A stretch of DNA of 64,000 nucleotides, from positions 2,480,001 to 2,544,000 of the forward strand of contig NZ_JAKRKC020000002.1 in the NCBI RefSeq assembly GCF_022664455.2, read 5' to 3'. This stretch comes from Actinomadura luzonensis. GTDB lineage: Bacteria > Actinomycetota > Actinomycetes > Streptosporangiales > Streptosporangiaceae. The translations under genes and the position numbers were made by a program. Positions 1 to 6,898 of the stretch are shown here, piece by piece (within the stretch, counting starts at the first letter, position 1; each line of letters begins with the position of its first letter). The notes beneath the pieces are model-generated. The model was not told the DNA's origin. It searched no databases and worked only from the letters and a program-made list of their open reading frames with translations.

Positions 1-13
1 CGAGGAGAGACTC

Positions 14-478
14 TTGTCCAGCAACAGCACTCGCAGGGGCCGCCGTCTCGCGCTCGCCGGGGTGGGACTCGGCGCCGCCCTCTCCGCCGCCCTCGCCCTC
101 GTGCCGTCCGCCGCCAGCGGCGCCACGATCACCCAGATGGCCGCCCAGGGCAGCATCGTGCGCGGCTCGGTCGCGTGCTCAGGCCCGTTCGCGGCCGAGG
201 ACGGCGACATCGTCGCGGGCAGCGGCACGTCCTTCACCCTCAACTCGCTCAACGTGCCGATCCCCGTGGCGGCGGACTGGGAGCTGCGGCGGGCCGACCC
301 GCTCAACGACTTCTTCACCGACGGCGAGGTCCTCCAGTCGCAGCACACCGACTTCTTCACCGCCACCGTGCAGACGCCCAGCAAGCTGGTGCCGGGCAAC
401 TTCTGGGTGTGCGTGAGCACCACGTCGCGCACCCCCGTGCAGTACAAGGCGTTCGTGGGCAACGGCGTCCCGGCCTGA
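14..478 (+). CDS. Small secreted protein of unknown function
   Basis: A 154-residue protein starting at TTG, with a GAGGAGA ribosome site at 2-8. The N-terminus is a Sec signal: a basic stretch (RRGRR), a hydrophobic Ala/Leu/Gly core and a likely signal peptidase site after ASG near residue 36. The mature part of about 118 residues has two cysteines, in SVACSG and FWVCVS, which could form a disulfide once exported. I recognise no catalytic motif or family. The gene is close to the window edge, so an upstream partner could be hidden. The next gene converges on it from the other strand 6 bp away. The secreted nature is well supported; the function is unknown. Confidence 0.7.
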   Translation: MSSNSTRRGRRLALAGVGLGAALSAALALVPSAASGATITQMAAQGSIVRGSVACSGPFAAEDGDIVAGSGTSFTLNSLNVPIPVAADWELRRADPLNDFFTDGEVLQSQHTDFFTATVQTPSKLVPGNFWVCVSTTSRTPVQYKAFVGNGVPA

Positions 479-484
479 GCCGGA

Positions 485-1657
485 TCAGGCCGGCGTGGGG
501 CGGCCGGCGGGGACGCGGCGCAGGCGGGCCACGGCCGAGGCGAGCGGCCAGGCCCGGGCCGCCAGGTTGCGCGTCGCGACCCCGGCCCGGGTCGCGGGCA
601 CCATGAGGGCGGCCGCGCGGCCGACGTTCGCCTGCTTGGGGTCGACCAGGCGGCGGTGCGCGCTCTCGTAGCGGGCGAAGGCCGCCTGCGGGTCGGCGGG
701 CGTGGCGGCCAGCTCCGCCGCCAGCGTGTACGCCCCCGCCATGGCCAGCGTGGAGCCGTCCCCGAACAGCGACACGCACGAGGCGGCGTCACCGAGCAGC
801 GCCACCCGGCCGGTCCACCAGCGCGGCAGCCGCACCTGGCTGACCGAGTCGAAGTAGAGGTCGGTGGCGGCCCGCACCCGCTCCAGCAGCTCCGGCGCCC
901 GCCAGCCCACCCCCGCGAACGCCGCGGCCAGCATCCGCTTGTGCTGCTCGGCGTCGCGGTGGTCGAAGCCGGGCTCGGCCGGGGCGCGGTAGAGGAAGAA
1001 GGCGAGGTCGCCGGCGGGCGTGGGGCTCACCGCGACGGCCCGGCCGGGCGCGTTGTGCATGACGACGTCCCCGCCCTCGTGCCTCTCCCTGGCGCGGTGG
1101 CCGCCGAGCGGGGTGGTGGCGACGTACAGGCCCATGTGCCGCACCAGGCCGCCCTCCTCGCCGAACGCCAGCCGGCGCGTCGCGGAGTGCAGGCCGTCGG
1201 TGCCGATCACCAGGTCGAAGCGGCGGGGCGCGGCCCGCTCGAAGGTCACCTCGACGCCGTGCGCGTCCTGCGCGATCGCCGTCATGCTGTCGTCGAACAG
1301 GAACTCGGCGTGCTCGCGGGCCGCGTCGTACAGGATCGCGGCGAGGTCGCCGCGCGGCAGCTCGATCTCCTCGCCGCGCCGCCCGCCGGGCATGTCCACG
1401 CGGGCCAGGCGGCGGCCCGCCGCGTCGACGAAGGCGAGGCCGGTGTTGCCGGTGGCCGCCTCGCGCAGCCGGGGGACGATGCCCATGCGGGCGGCGACGT
1501 CCATGGCGGGGCCGCGCACGTCCACCGGGTTGCCGCTGGAGCGCAGCGCTCCGGCGCGCTCGACGACCGTCACCCGGAAGTTGTGCCGGGCCAGCCAGTA
1601 GGCGAGGGCCGGGCCGCCCACGCCCGCTCCGGAGATCAGCACTGTGCGCTCGTTCAT
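485..1657 (-). CDS. FAD-dependent monooxygenase, PheA/TetX-like
   Basis: A 390-residue flavoprotein of the aromatic hydroxylase/TetX class, expected to hydroxylate a small organic substrate with NAD(P)H and oxygen. The FAD-binding Rossmann motif GAGVGG is at the N-terminus, the central DG motif appears as GTDGLHSATR, and the second FAD motif as LLGDAAS near residue 290. The ATG at 1657 is preceded by GGAG at good spacing and places the Rossmann fold directly at the N-terminus; the frame stays open further upstream but would run into the divergent regulator. It is transcribed away from a TetR gene across a 76-bp gap holding a long inverted repeat, so it is probably the target of that repressor. 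The substrate cannot be read from the sequence. It lies near the carotenoid genes, but a separate detoxification role is more likely. Confidence 0.85.
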   Translation of the reverse strand: MNERTVLISGAGVGGPALAYWLARHNFRVTVVERAGALRSSGNPVDVRGPAMDVAARMGIVPRLREAATGNTGLAFVDAAGRRLARVDMPGGRRGEEIELPRGDLAAILYDAAREHAEFLFDDSMTAIAQDAHGVEVTFERAAPRRFDLVIGTDGLHSATRRLAFGEEGGLVRHMGLYVATTPLGGHRARERHEGGDVVMHNAPGRAVAVSPTPAGDLAFFLYRAPAEPGFDHRDAEQHKRMLAAAFAGVGWRAPELLERVRAATDLYFDSVSQVRLPRWWTGRVALLGDAASCVSLFGDGSTLAMAGAYTLAAELAATPADPQAAFARYESAHRRLVDPKQANVGRAAALMVPATRAGVATRNLAARAWPLASAVARLRRVPAGRPTPA

Positions 1658-1674
1658 GTCCACCACTCCGCTAA

Positions 1675-1733
1675 CTGGATGAATTTCCTCCGCTTGTTTG
1701 CGACGGTACCTCAAGTGGAGGAAAATCGTCCAG
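1675..1733. promoter_or_regulatory. Long inverted repeat, candidate TetR operator
   Basis: Two 17-bp arms, CTGGATGAATTTCCTCC (1675-1691) and GGAGGAAAATCGTCCAG (1717-1733), match at 15 of 17 positions as an inverted repeat around a 25-bp spacer. Each arm also contains its own weak dyad GGA-N6-TCC. The element fills the gap between the divergent monooxygenase and TetR genes and ends right at the TetR start codon. This is the usual layout for a TetR repressor that controls itself and its neighbour. Binding is inferred. Confidence 0.6.
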
Positions 1734-2384
1734 ATGGATGGGAAAACGCAGGGGCTCCGCGCGGACGCCCGCCGCAACCGGGACCTGATCCTCGCCGCCG
1801 CCCAGGAGCTGTTCCTGGAGCAGGGCGTCGACGTGGCGCTGGAGGAGGTGGCCAGGCGCGCGGGCGTCGGCATCGGCACGCTCTACCGGCGCTTCCCCGA
1901 CCGGGAGGCGCTGCTGCGCGGCGTCGGCGAGGCGGGCCTGCGGCGCATGGCCGAGCTGGCCGAGGCCGCCCGGCGCGAGGAGCCCGACGCCTGGCACGCG
2001 CTCTGCCGGTTCCTGCGGTGCTGCACGGAGCTGCGCCTCGGGGAGCTGTCGGCCAAGCTCGACCCCGTCCTGCACCAGCGGATGCGCGCCGGCGAGGAGC
2101 AGCACGAGCTGCGCGAGCGGGTGACCGAGGGGCTGCTCGGGATGATCGCGGAGGCTCAGGCCGACGGGGCGCTGCGGGCCGACGTCGGTCCCGTGGACCT
2201 CGCGCTGATCATGACCCTGCACGTCTACGCCCCGCCGGGGCTGCCGGGCGGGCAGGGGTTGCCGCGGGTGGTGGAGATCGTCCTCGACGGGCTGCGCGCC
2301 GACCGTGCCACCCCGCTGCCCGGCCCCCGCTCCACCTCGGCCGACCTGCGCCGCTACACCGCCGTCGAGCCCGGCGCGCGCTGA
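1734..2384 (+). CDS. TetR-family transcriptional regulator
   Basis: A 216-residue one-component repressor. The N-terminal helix-turn-helix is typical of TetR: LRADARRNRDLILAAAQELF, then VALEEVARRAGVGIGTLYRR and FPDREAL. The C-terminal ligand-binding half is helical with no recognisable ligand signature. The ATG at 1734 is preferred over the in-frame ATG at 1698, which would add a 12-residue extension and overlap the operator-like repeat. The gene is divergent from the flavin monooxygenase, its likely target. It converges on the litS-like gene, and a clear hairpin terminator lies between them at 2386-2419. Confidence 0.88.
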   Translation: MDGKTQGLRADARRNRDLILAAAQELFLEQGVDVALEEVARRAGVGIGTLYRRFPDREALLRGVGEAGLRRMAELAEAARREEPDAWHALCRFLRCCTELRLGELSAKLDPVLHQRMRAGEEQHELRERVTEGLLGMIAEAQADGALRADVGPVDLALIMTLHVYAPPGLPGGQGLPRVVEIVLDGLRADRATPLPGPRSTSADLRRYTAVEPGAR

Positions 2385-2385
2385 T

Positions 2386-2419
2386 CGCCGCCCGCTCCGC
2401 CCGGGCGGCGCTCCTTTTT
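2386..2419 (+). terminator. Rho-independent terminator after the TetR gene
   Basis: A perfect 9-bp stem, CGCCGCCCG (2386-2394) with CGGGCGGCG (2402-2410), and a 7-nt loop are followed by ctccttttt. It begins one base after the TetR stop codon and separates that gene from the convergent sigma-factor gene. Confidence 0.8.
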
Positions 2420-2421
2420 GC

Positions 2422-2961
2422 TCAGGCGGCCTCGGCCGCCGACAGCAGGGCCGACAGCTTGTGCAGGCCGCGAGAGGTGCGCGCCTTGACCGTGCCCAGC
2501 GGGACGCGGAGCCGTTCGGCGATCTCCTGCTGGGTCAGCTCGCCGTAATAGGCCAGCTCGATCACCTGGCGCTGTGCGTGGGAGAGCGCGGCCAGGGCGC
2601 GGCGGACCCGGTCGCGGTCGGCCACCTCCTCGTCGGCCGGGCGCTGCGCGGGCGCCGCCGCCTCGGCCACGGCGTCCAGCGGCACCGTGGCCAGGCGGCG
2701 GACGCGGAGGTGGTCCACGGCGCGGCGGTGCGCGATCACGTACAGCCAGGCGGCCTGGCTGCGTCCCGGGTCGTAACGCCCGCGGGAGCGCCAGGCGTCG
2801 GCGAACACCACCTGCAGCAGGTCCTCCACGTCCTGCGGCGAGATGAAGCGCCGCAGGTAGGAGCGGAGGGCCGGGGCGTGCGCGCGGTAGCTGTCGCTCA
2901 AGGTCTCCTCGTCGGTCCGGCCGGTGGGCCGCTGGTGGCTGCTCGCCGAAGTGTTCCCCAT
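2422..2961 (-). CDS. litS: ECF sigma factor, LitS-like
   Basis: A 179-residue sigma-70 of the extracytoplasmic-function type. Region 2 is seen as SYLRRFISPQDVEDLLQVVF and the -10-recognising WLYVIAHRRAVDHLR. Region 4 has the helix-turn-helix LTQQEIAERLRVPLGTVKAR. No anti-sigma gene is adjacent. In Streptomyces coelicolor, light-induced carotenoid production uses the MerR-type LitR and the ECF sigma factor LitS, encoded side by side near the crt genes. The same neighbours are found here: the LitR-like gene is 92 bp upstream on the same strand and crtE follows. I infer that this sigma factor drives the crt promoters. Its own promoter overlaps two 11-bp tandem repeats. The symbol rests on context and family, not on a database search. 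Confidence 0.75.
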   Translation of the reverse strand: MGNTSASSHQRPTGRTDEETLSDSYRAHAPALRSYLRRFISPQDVEDLLQVVFADAWRSRGRYDPGRSQAAWLYVIAHRRAVDHLRVRRLATVPLDAVAEAAAPAQRPADEEVADRDRVRRALAALSHAQRQVIELAYYGELTQQEIAERLRVPLGTVKARTSRGLHKLSALLSAAEAA

Positions 2962-2983
2962 GGCTTGTCCCGCTCCCCTGGAA

Positions 2984-3031
2984 AAACCTATTCAAAACTT
3001 ATTCATAGCGGAGCAGGGAAGGGCGGCACAA
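2984..3031 (-). promoter_or_regulatory. litS promoter with tandem 11-bp CarH-type operator
   Basis: Read toward litS, two adjacent 11-bp repeats, TGAATAAGTTT (3005-2995) and TGAATAGGTTT (2994-2984), differ at one base. CarH-type MerR/B12 proteins are known to bind head-to-tail 11-bp direct repeats, so this is a strong candidate LitR operator. A possible housekeeping promoter overlaps it: TTGTGC (3031-3026), an 18-bp spacer and TATGAA (3007-3002). The same architecture recurs at 31826-31871. Confidence 0.6.
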
Positions 3032-3053
3032 TGTCATCGGGGGCAAGACACGA

Positions 3054-4073
3054 TCAAGGCAGGGTCCGCCGGATTTGGGACAGAGCCTCGCGGAAGGTAT
3101 CTACCCTGATCACGCCCGCGGGAAGAGTCTCCGGCCAGCCCCGGCCGCCCAGGACGAGGCGCGCGGCCGGCCGCAGCCGCGGCAGCCCCGCCAGCGGCGC
3201 GGTGTCGCCGGTCGACTCCTGCTGCGACCACAGGAAGACCGCCGCCGGATGCAGCCTGCGCATGGCGTGCGCCAGCGCGGCGTAAGGGGTGCGGGCGCCG
3301 AGCAGGCGCGTCTCCACACCCTCCTCGGCCAGCGCGGCCGACAACGCGTGGACCGGCAGCGTGTGCTGCTCCTCCTCGGCGCAGGCGAGCAGCACCGGAC
3401 GTCGGCCCCGGGGGCCCGGGGCCTGCCGGAGCGCGTGCCCGTGCAACGCCGCCAGGAGGCGGTCGGACAGCAGGTGCTCGACGTCGATGCCCGCGCCGGT
3501 GCCGTCCTGGCGGCGGCAGACCGCGTCGAAGGCCGGCAGGACCAGGCGCTCCCAGGTGGAGCGCACCCCCTCCGCGGCGAGCGCCGCGTCCAGGAGGGCG
3601 GTGACGGCGTGACTGTCGAGCGCGTACGCGGCCCGCACCAGCGCCGTCGCCCCGCCGGTCGCCGTGCTGGCGGTCGCCGTACTGGCGGTCGCCGTGGTGG
3701 CGGGCGTCGTGCTGGCGGGCGTCGTGCTGCCGGGCGCGGCGGCGGCCGGTGAGCCGGCGGGTGGGGTGGCGGTGCGGGCGCGGCGGGCGCGGCGGGCGGC
3801 TTCGGACGGGGGCAGGCCCTCGGCGATCAGCCGCTGCATCTCCCGCAGCCGGTCCAGGTCGCCGGAGTCGTAGCGGCGGTGGCCGCCCGCGCTGCGCCGG
3901 CTCGGGCCGAGCCCGTAGCGCAGGTTCCAGGTGCGCAGCGTGGGCGCGGGCACGCCGAGCAGCCGCGAGACGGCCCCGATCCCGTACCCGGCCTCTTCCT
4001 CACTCACCGCCGTGCCCTCGTTCTCCGTGCTCGTCCCGCTGGTCCGGACCCGTTTCTGGACTCCCGTGACCAT
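3054..4073 (-). CDS. litR: MerR-type regulator with B12-binding domain, LitR/CarH-like
   Basis: A 339-residue regulator. The MerR DNA-binding head has YGIGAVSRLLGVPAPTLRTW and GGHRRYDSGDLDRLREMQRL. A Thr/Ala/Pro-rich linker of about 45 residues follows, then a helical domain and a cobalamin-binding Rossmann-like domain with EEEQH, whose His is the expected lower cobalt ligand. CarH-family proteins bind DNA in the dark with adenosylcobalamin and release it in light. The EH of the W-H-x8-E-H cap is kept (VEHLL), but the Trp and the light-ligand His are replaced by Gln and Asp. The start is uncertain: ATG 4073 has a purine run too close to it, while GTG 4007 has GAGGG at good spacing and begins closer to the helix-turn-helix, as in the paralog at 30888. 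The gene is divergent from crtE and lies upstream of litS. Confidence 0.8.
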   Translation of the reverse strand: MVTGVQKRVRTSGTSTENEGTAVSEEEAGYGIGAVSRLLGVPAPTLRTWNLRYGLGPSRRSAGGHRRYDSGDLDRLREMQRLIAEGLPPSEAARRARRARTATPPAGSPAAAAPGSTTPASTTPATTATASTATASTATGGATALVRAAYALDSHAVTALLDAALAAEGVRSTWERLVLPAFDAVCRRQDGTGAGIDVEHLLSDRLLAALHGHALRQAPGPRGRRPVLLACAEEEQHTLPVHALSAALAEEGVETRLLGARTPYAALAHAMRRLHPAAVFLWSQQESTGDTAPLAGLPRLRPAARLVLGGRGWPETLPAGVIRVDTFREALSQIRRTLP

Positions 4074-4097
4074 CCTTTCGCGATCCGCCGACCCCCG

Positions 4098-4129
4098 GAT
4101 GCAACCGGCGGGGGATGCCTTCGCGAAGA
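4098..4129 (+). promoter_or_regulatory. Candidate LitS-type promoter or operator of crtE
   Basis: GATGCAACCGG (4098-4108), a 15-bp gap and CGAAGA (4124-4129) lie 29-60 bp upstream of crtE. A matching GATGCATCCGG-N14-CGAAAG lies upstream of cruF on the other strand (13650-13680). The shared box could be an ECF promoter or a regulator site. CTTCGCGAAG (4119-4128) is also a perfect 10-bp palindrome. The assignment is tentative. Confidence 0.35.
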
Positions 4130-4157
4130 CCTATATACCGACAAGGAGACGACACGC

Positions 4158-5414
4158 ATGACCACCGTGACCCCGCCGGCCCGCACGCGGACCGGCGGCC
4201 CGCAGATCGGCAGCCCACAGACCAGCACCGAGATGAGCCGGGTGCGCGAGCTGGTCGAGCGGCGCCTGGACGACCTGCTCGACCAGGAGCTCGCCCGGCT
4301 GGGCTTCCTCGGCGCGGAGGGCGTCGGCCTGGTGCGCCGCCACCTGGCCGCGTTCGCCCGCGACGGCGGCAAGCGGCTGCGCCCGGCGTTCGTGTACTGG
4401 GGGCACCGGGCGGCCGGCGGCACCGGCGAGCACCTGGAGCCGGTGCTGAACGCCGCGTGCGCCGTCGAGCTGGTGCACGTCGCGGCGCTGCTCCTCGACG
4501 ACGTCATGGACGAGGCCGCCGAACGCCGGGGCCGCCCGGCGGCGCACGTCGCGCTGGCCGCCGAGCACCGGCGGGCGGGCCTGCGGGGCGAGCCCGGACG
4601 CTACGGCGAGTCGCAGGCGAGCCTGCTCGCCCTGCTCGCCCTGGCCTGGGCCGACGCCGCGCTGCTCGGCGCCGGGCCGCACCTGGCCGACGCGCTCGAC
4701 GTCCTCACCCGGCTGCGTGTGGAGGTCACCGCCGGCCAGCAGCTCGACCTGGCCGCCACGGCCGCCGGCGGCGCGGACACCGCCCGCACCCGCACGATCG
4801 CGCTCTACAAGTCGGCCAAGTACACCATCGAACGGCCGCTCCACCTGGGGCACGCCGTGGCGGGCGGCGACCCGGCGGCCCGGCGGGCGCTGAGCGCGTA
4901 CGCGCTGCCGCTGGGCGAGGCCTTCCAGCTCCGCGACGACGTGCTCGGCGTCTTCGGCGACCCGGGCCGCACCGGGAAACCGGCCGGCGACCTGCGCCAG
5001 GGCAAGCCGAACCACCTGGTCGCGGTCGCCAGGGAACGGTCGGGACCGTCCGGCGCGGCCCTCCTGGACGCCGTCGCCGCCGCGCGGGACGACGACCGGA
5101 CGGCCGCCGCCCGGGGCGACGACCGGACGGCCGCCGCCCGGGGCGACGACCGGACGGCCGCCGCCCGGGACGACGACCGGACGGCCACCGCCCGGGGCGA
5201 CGGCGGGACGGCCGCCGCCGGGGACGACGGCGGGCTGGTCGCCGCAGCCCGCGAGCTGATCGTCTCCTGCGGCGCGCTGGAGCTGGCGGAGCGGCGCATC
5301 GCGGCCCTGGCCGAGGAGGCGGACGCCGCCCTCGGGCAGGTGCCCGGCCTGCCGGCCGACGCCCGCCGGGCGCTCACCGAGCTGACCGTCCTCGCCACGG
5401 ACAGGAGCCGCTGA
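4158..5414 (+). CDS. crtE: Polyprenyl (geranylgeranyl) diphosphate synthase
   Basis: A 418-residue trans-prenyltransferase that should condense isopentenyl diphosphate with allylic diphosphates to make the C20 precursor of phytoene. The first Asp-rich motif is LLLDDVMDEAAERRG and the second FQLRDDVLGVFGD. GGKRLRP near the N-terminus binds isopentenyl diphosphate, and SAKYTIERP matches the conserved KT(A/I) region. The ATG has AAGGAGA eight bases upstream. It is longer than usual for the family because an insert of six 9-residue repeats (about residues 307-360) lies between the core fold and the last helices. It is the first gene of a crtE-crtI-crtB operon and overlaps crtI by ATGA-type coupling. 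It is divergent from litR. Confidence 0.92.
   Translation: MTTVTPPARTRTGGPQIGSPQTSTEMSRVRELVERRLDDLLDQELARLGFLGAEGVGLVRRHLAAFARDGGKRLRPAFVYWGHRAAGGTGEHLEPVLNAACAVELVHVAALLLDDVMDEAAERRGRPAAHVALAAEHRRAGLRGEPGRYGESQASLLALLALAWADAALLGAGPHLADALDVLTRLRVEVTAGQQLDLAATAAGGADTARTRTIALYKSAKYTIERPLHLGHAVAGGDPAARRALSAYALPLGEAFQLRDDVLGVFGDPGRTGKPAGDLRQGKPNHLVAVARERSGPSGAALLDAVAAARDDDRTAAARGDDRTAAARGDDRTAAARDDDRTATARGDGGTAAAGDDGGLVAAARELIVSCGALELAERRIAALAEEADAALGQVPGLPADARRALTELTVLATDRSR
5076..5237 (+). repeat. 27-bp tandem repeat inside crtE (6 units)
   Basis: Six consecutive 27-bp units encode the nonapeptides AAARDDDRT, AAARGDDRT, AAARGDDRT, AAARDDDRT, ATARGDGGT and AAAGDDGGL. The units at 5103-5129 and 5130-5156 are identical; the last two have diverged. 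Copy-number change would keep the reading frame. Confidence 0.9.
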
Positions 5415-6874
5415 TGGCCGGGACCGGCCCCGTCGTGGTGATCGGCGCCGGGCTGGCCGGCCTCGCCGCCGCCGTGCGGCTGGCGGCGGCCGGGCGGGAG
5501 GTCACCGTCGTCGAGGCGCGGGACGAGCCGGGCGGTTGCTGCGGAACCGCCCGGCTCGGCCCGTACCGGTTCGACACCGGCCCGTCGGTGCTGACCATGC
5601 CCGGCGCGCTCGCCGACACCTTCGGCGCGGCGGGGGAGGAGCTGCGGGACTGGCTGCCGCTGCGCCGCCTCGACCCCGCCTACCGGCTGGCCTTCCACGA
5701 CGGCACCCACCTGGACGTCACCCCGGACGGCGAGGCGATGGCCGAGCGGGTGCGGGAGCTGTGCGGGCCCGCCGAGGCCGCCCGCTACCTGCGGTACCGG
5801 CGGCTGCTCGGCGAGCTGTTCGCGGTGGAGTGGCCGGCGTTCATCGACGCGGACATGACCAGGCTCGGCAGCCTGGCCCGTCCGCTCGCGCTGGCCCGGC
5901 TGGCGGCGCTGGGCGGCTTCCGCCGCCTCGACCGGCTCGCCGCCCGCCACCTCTCCGACGAGCGGCTGATCAAGGCGCACACCTTCCAGTCCCTGTACGT
6001 CGGCCTGTCCCCGCAGCGCGCGCTCGGCATCTACGCCGTGATCGCGCACATGGACACGGTCGGCGGCGTGTACTTCCCCGAGCGCGGCGGCATGCACGCG
6101 GTCCCGTCCGCGCTGGCCGCCCTGCTGGAGAAGCTGGGCGCGCCCGTCCGGTACGGCGTCCGCGCCGCCCGCGTCGAGACCGGCGCGGGCGGCGTGACCG
6201 GCGTGCTGCTGGAGGACGGCGAACGCCTGCCCGCCGGGCACGTGGTCGTCGCCTGCGACCGGTACGCGGCCCGGCGGCTGCTGCCCGGCCGGGCCGCCGA
6301 CTGGCGGATGCGCCGCCCCCGCCACTCGCCGTCCTGCCTGGTGCTGCACGCCGGGCTGGACCGGCCGCCGGCCGGGCAGGCACACCACACGCTGCACTTC
6401 GGGGGGCAGTGGCGGGAGACGTTCGCGGCGCTGGAGGCGGGGCGGCCGCAGCCGGACCCGAGCCTGCTGGTCACCTGCCCGGCGGGCGACGGCGAGGCGG
6501 CGCCGCCCGGTCACGTCACGCTCAGCGTCCTGGAGCCCGCGCCCAACCTGGAGTCGGCGGACTGGGACCGGCTCCGGCCGCGCCTGGAGGAGCGCCTGCT
6601 CGCCCGGCTGGCCGCGCTCGGCTACGGCGACCTGTCCGCCGCGCCCCGCCTCGTCCTCGACCCGCCCGCCTGGGCCGCGCTCGGGCACACGGCGGGCACC
6701 CCGTTCGCGCTCGACCACCGCTTCACCCAGACGGCGTGGCTGCGCCCGTCCGGCGTCGCCAGGCGCGTGCCCGGGCTGCACTTCGCCGGCATGCACACGG
6801 CGCCGGGCGTCGGGGTCCCCCCGGTGCTGATCTCCGGCCGGCTCGCCGCCGAACGCATCCTGACATCCCGCTGA
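5414..6874 (+). CDS. crtI: Phytoene desaturase, CrtI type
   Basis: A 486-residue FAD-dependent carotenoid desaturase expected to turn phytoene into lycopene or a related polyene. The N-terminal dinucleotide fold is VVVIGAGLAGLAAAVRLAAA followed by VVEARDEPGG, and the family-specific substrate region reads RFDTGPSVLTMPG. The C-terminal FAD signature is LHFAGMHTAPGVGVPPVLIS. The ATG overlaps the crtE stop (TGATG) and has AGGAG upstream, so the two are translationally coupled. crtB follows 24 bp downstream. The length is normal for CrtI. A second desaturase of the same superfamily is encoded at 11356-12807; I assign this copy to phytoene because it sits in the crtEIB operon. Confidence 0.92.
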   Translation: MAGTGPVVVIGAGLAGLAAAVRLAAAGREVTVVEARDEPGGCCGTARLGPYRFDTGPSVLTMPGALADTFGAAGEELRDWLPLRRLDPAYRLAFHDGTHLDVTPDGEAMAERVRELCGPAEAARYLRYRRLLGELFAVEWPAFIDADMTRLGSLARPLALARLAALGGFRRLDRLAARHLSDERLIKAHTFQSLYVGLSPQRALGIYAVIAHMDTVGGVYFPERGGMHAVPSALAALLEKLGAPVRYGVRAARVETGAGGVTGVLLEDGERLPAGHVVVACDRYAARRLLPGRAADWRMRRPRHSPSCLVLHAGLDRPPAGQAHHTLHFGGQWRETFAALEAGRPQPDPSLLVTCPAGDGEAAPPGHVTLSVLEPAPNLESADWDRLRPRLEERLLARLAALGYGDLSAAPRLVLDPPAWAALGHTAGTPFALDHRFTQTAWLRPSGVARRVPGLHFAGMHTAPGVGVPPVLISGRLAAERILTSR

Positions 6875-6898
6875 AGGACACCCGCCGAAGGACACCCG

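Noticed and set aside
485..1657. Flavin monooxygenase as part of the carotenoid pathway
   Set aside because: It has its own divergent TetR regulator and operator and is separated from the crt genes by a terminator. Its motifs are those of aromatic hydroxylases.
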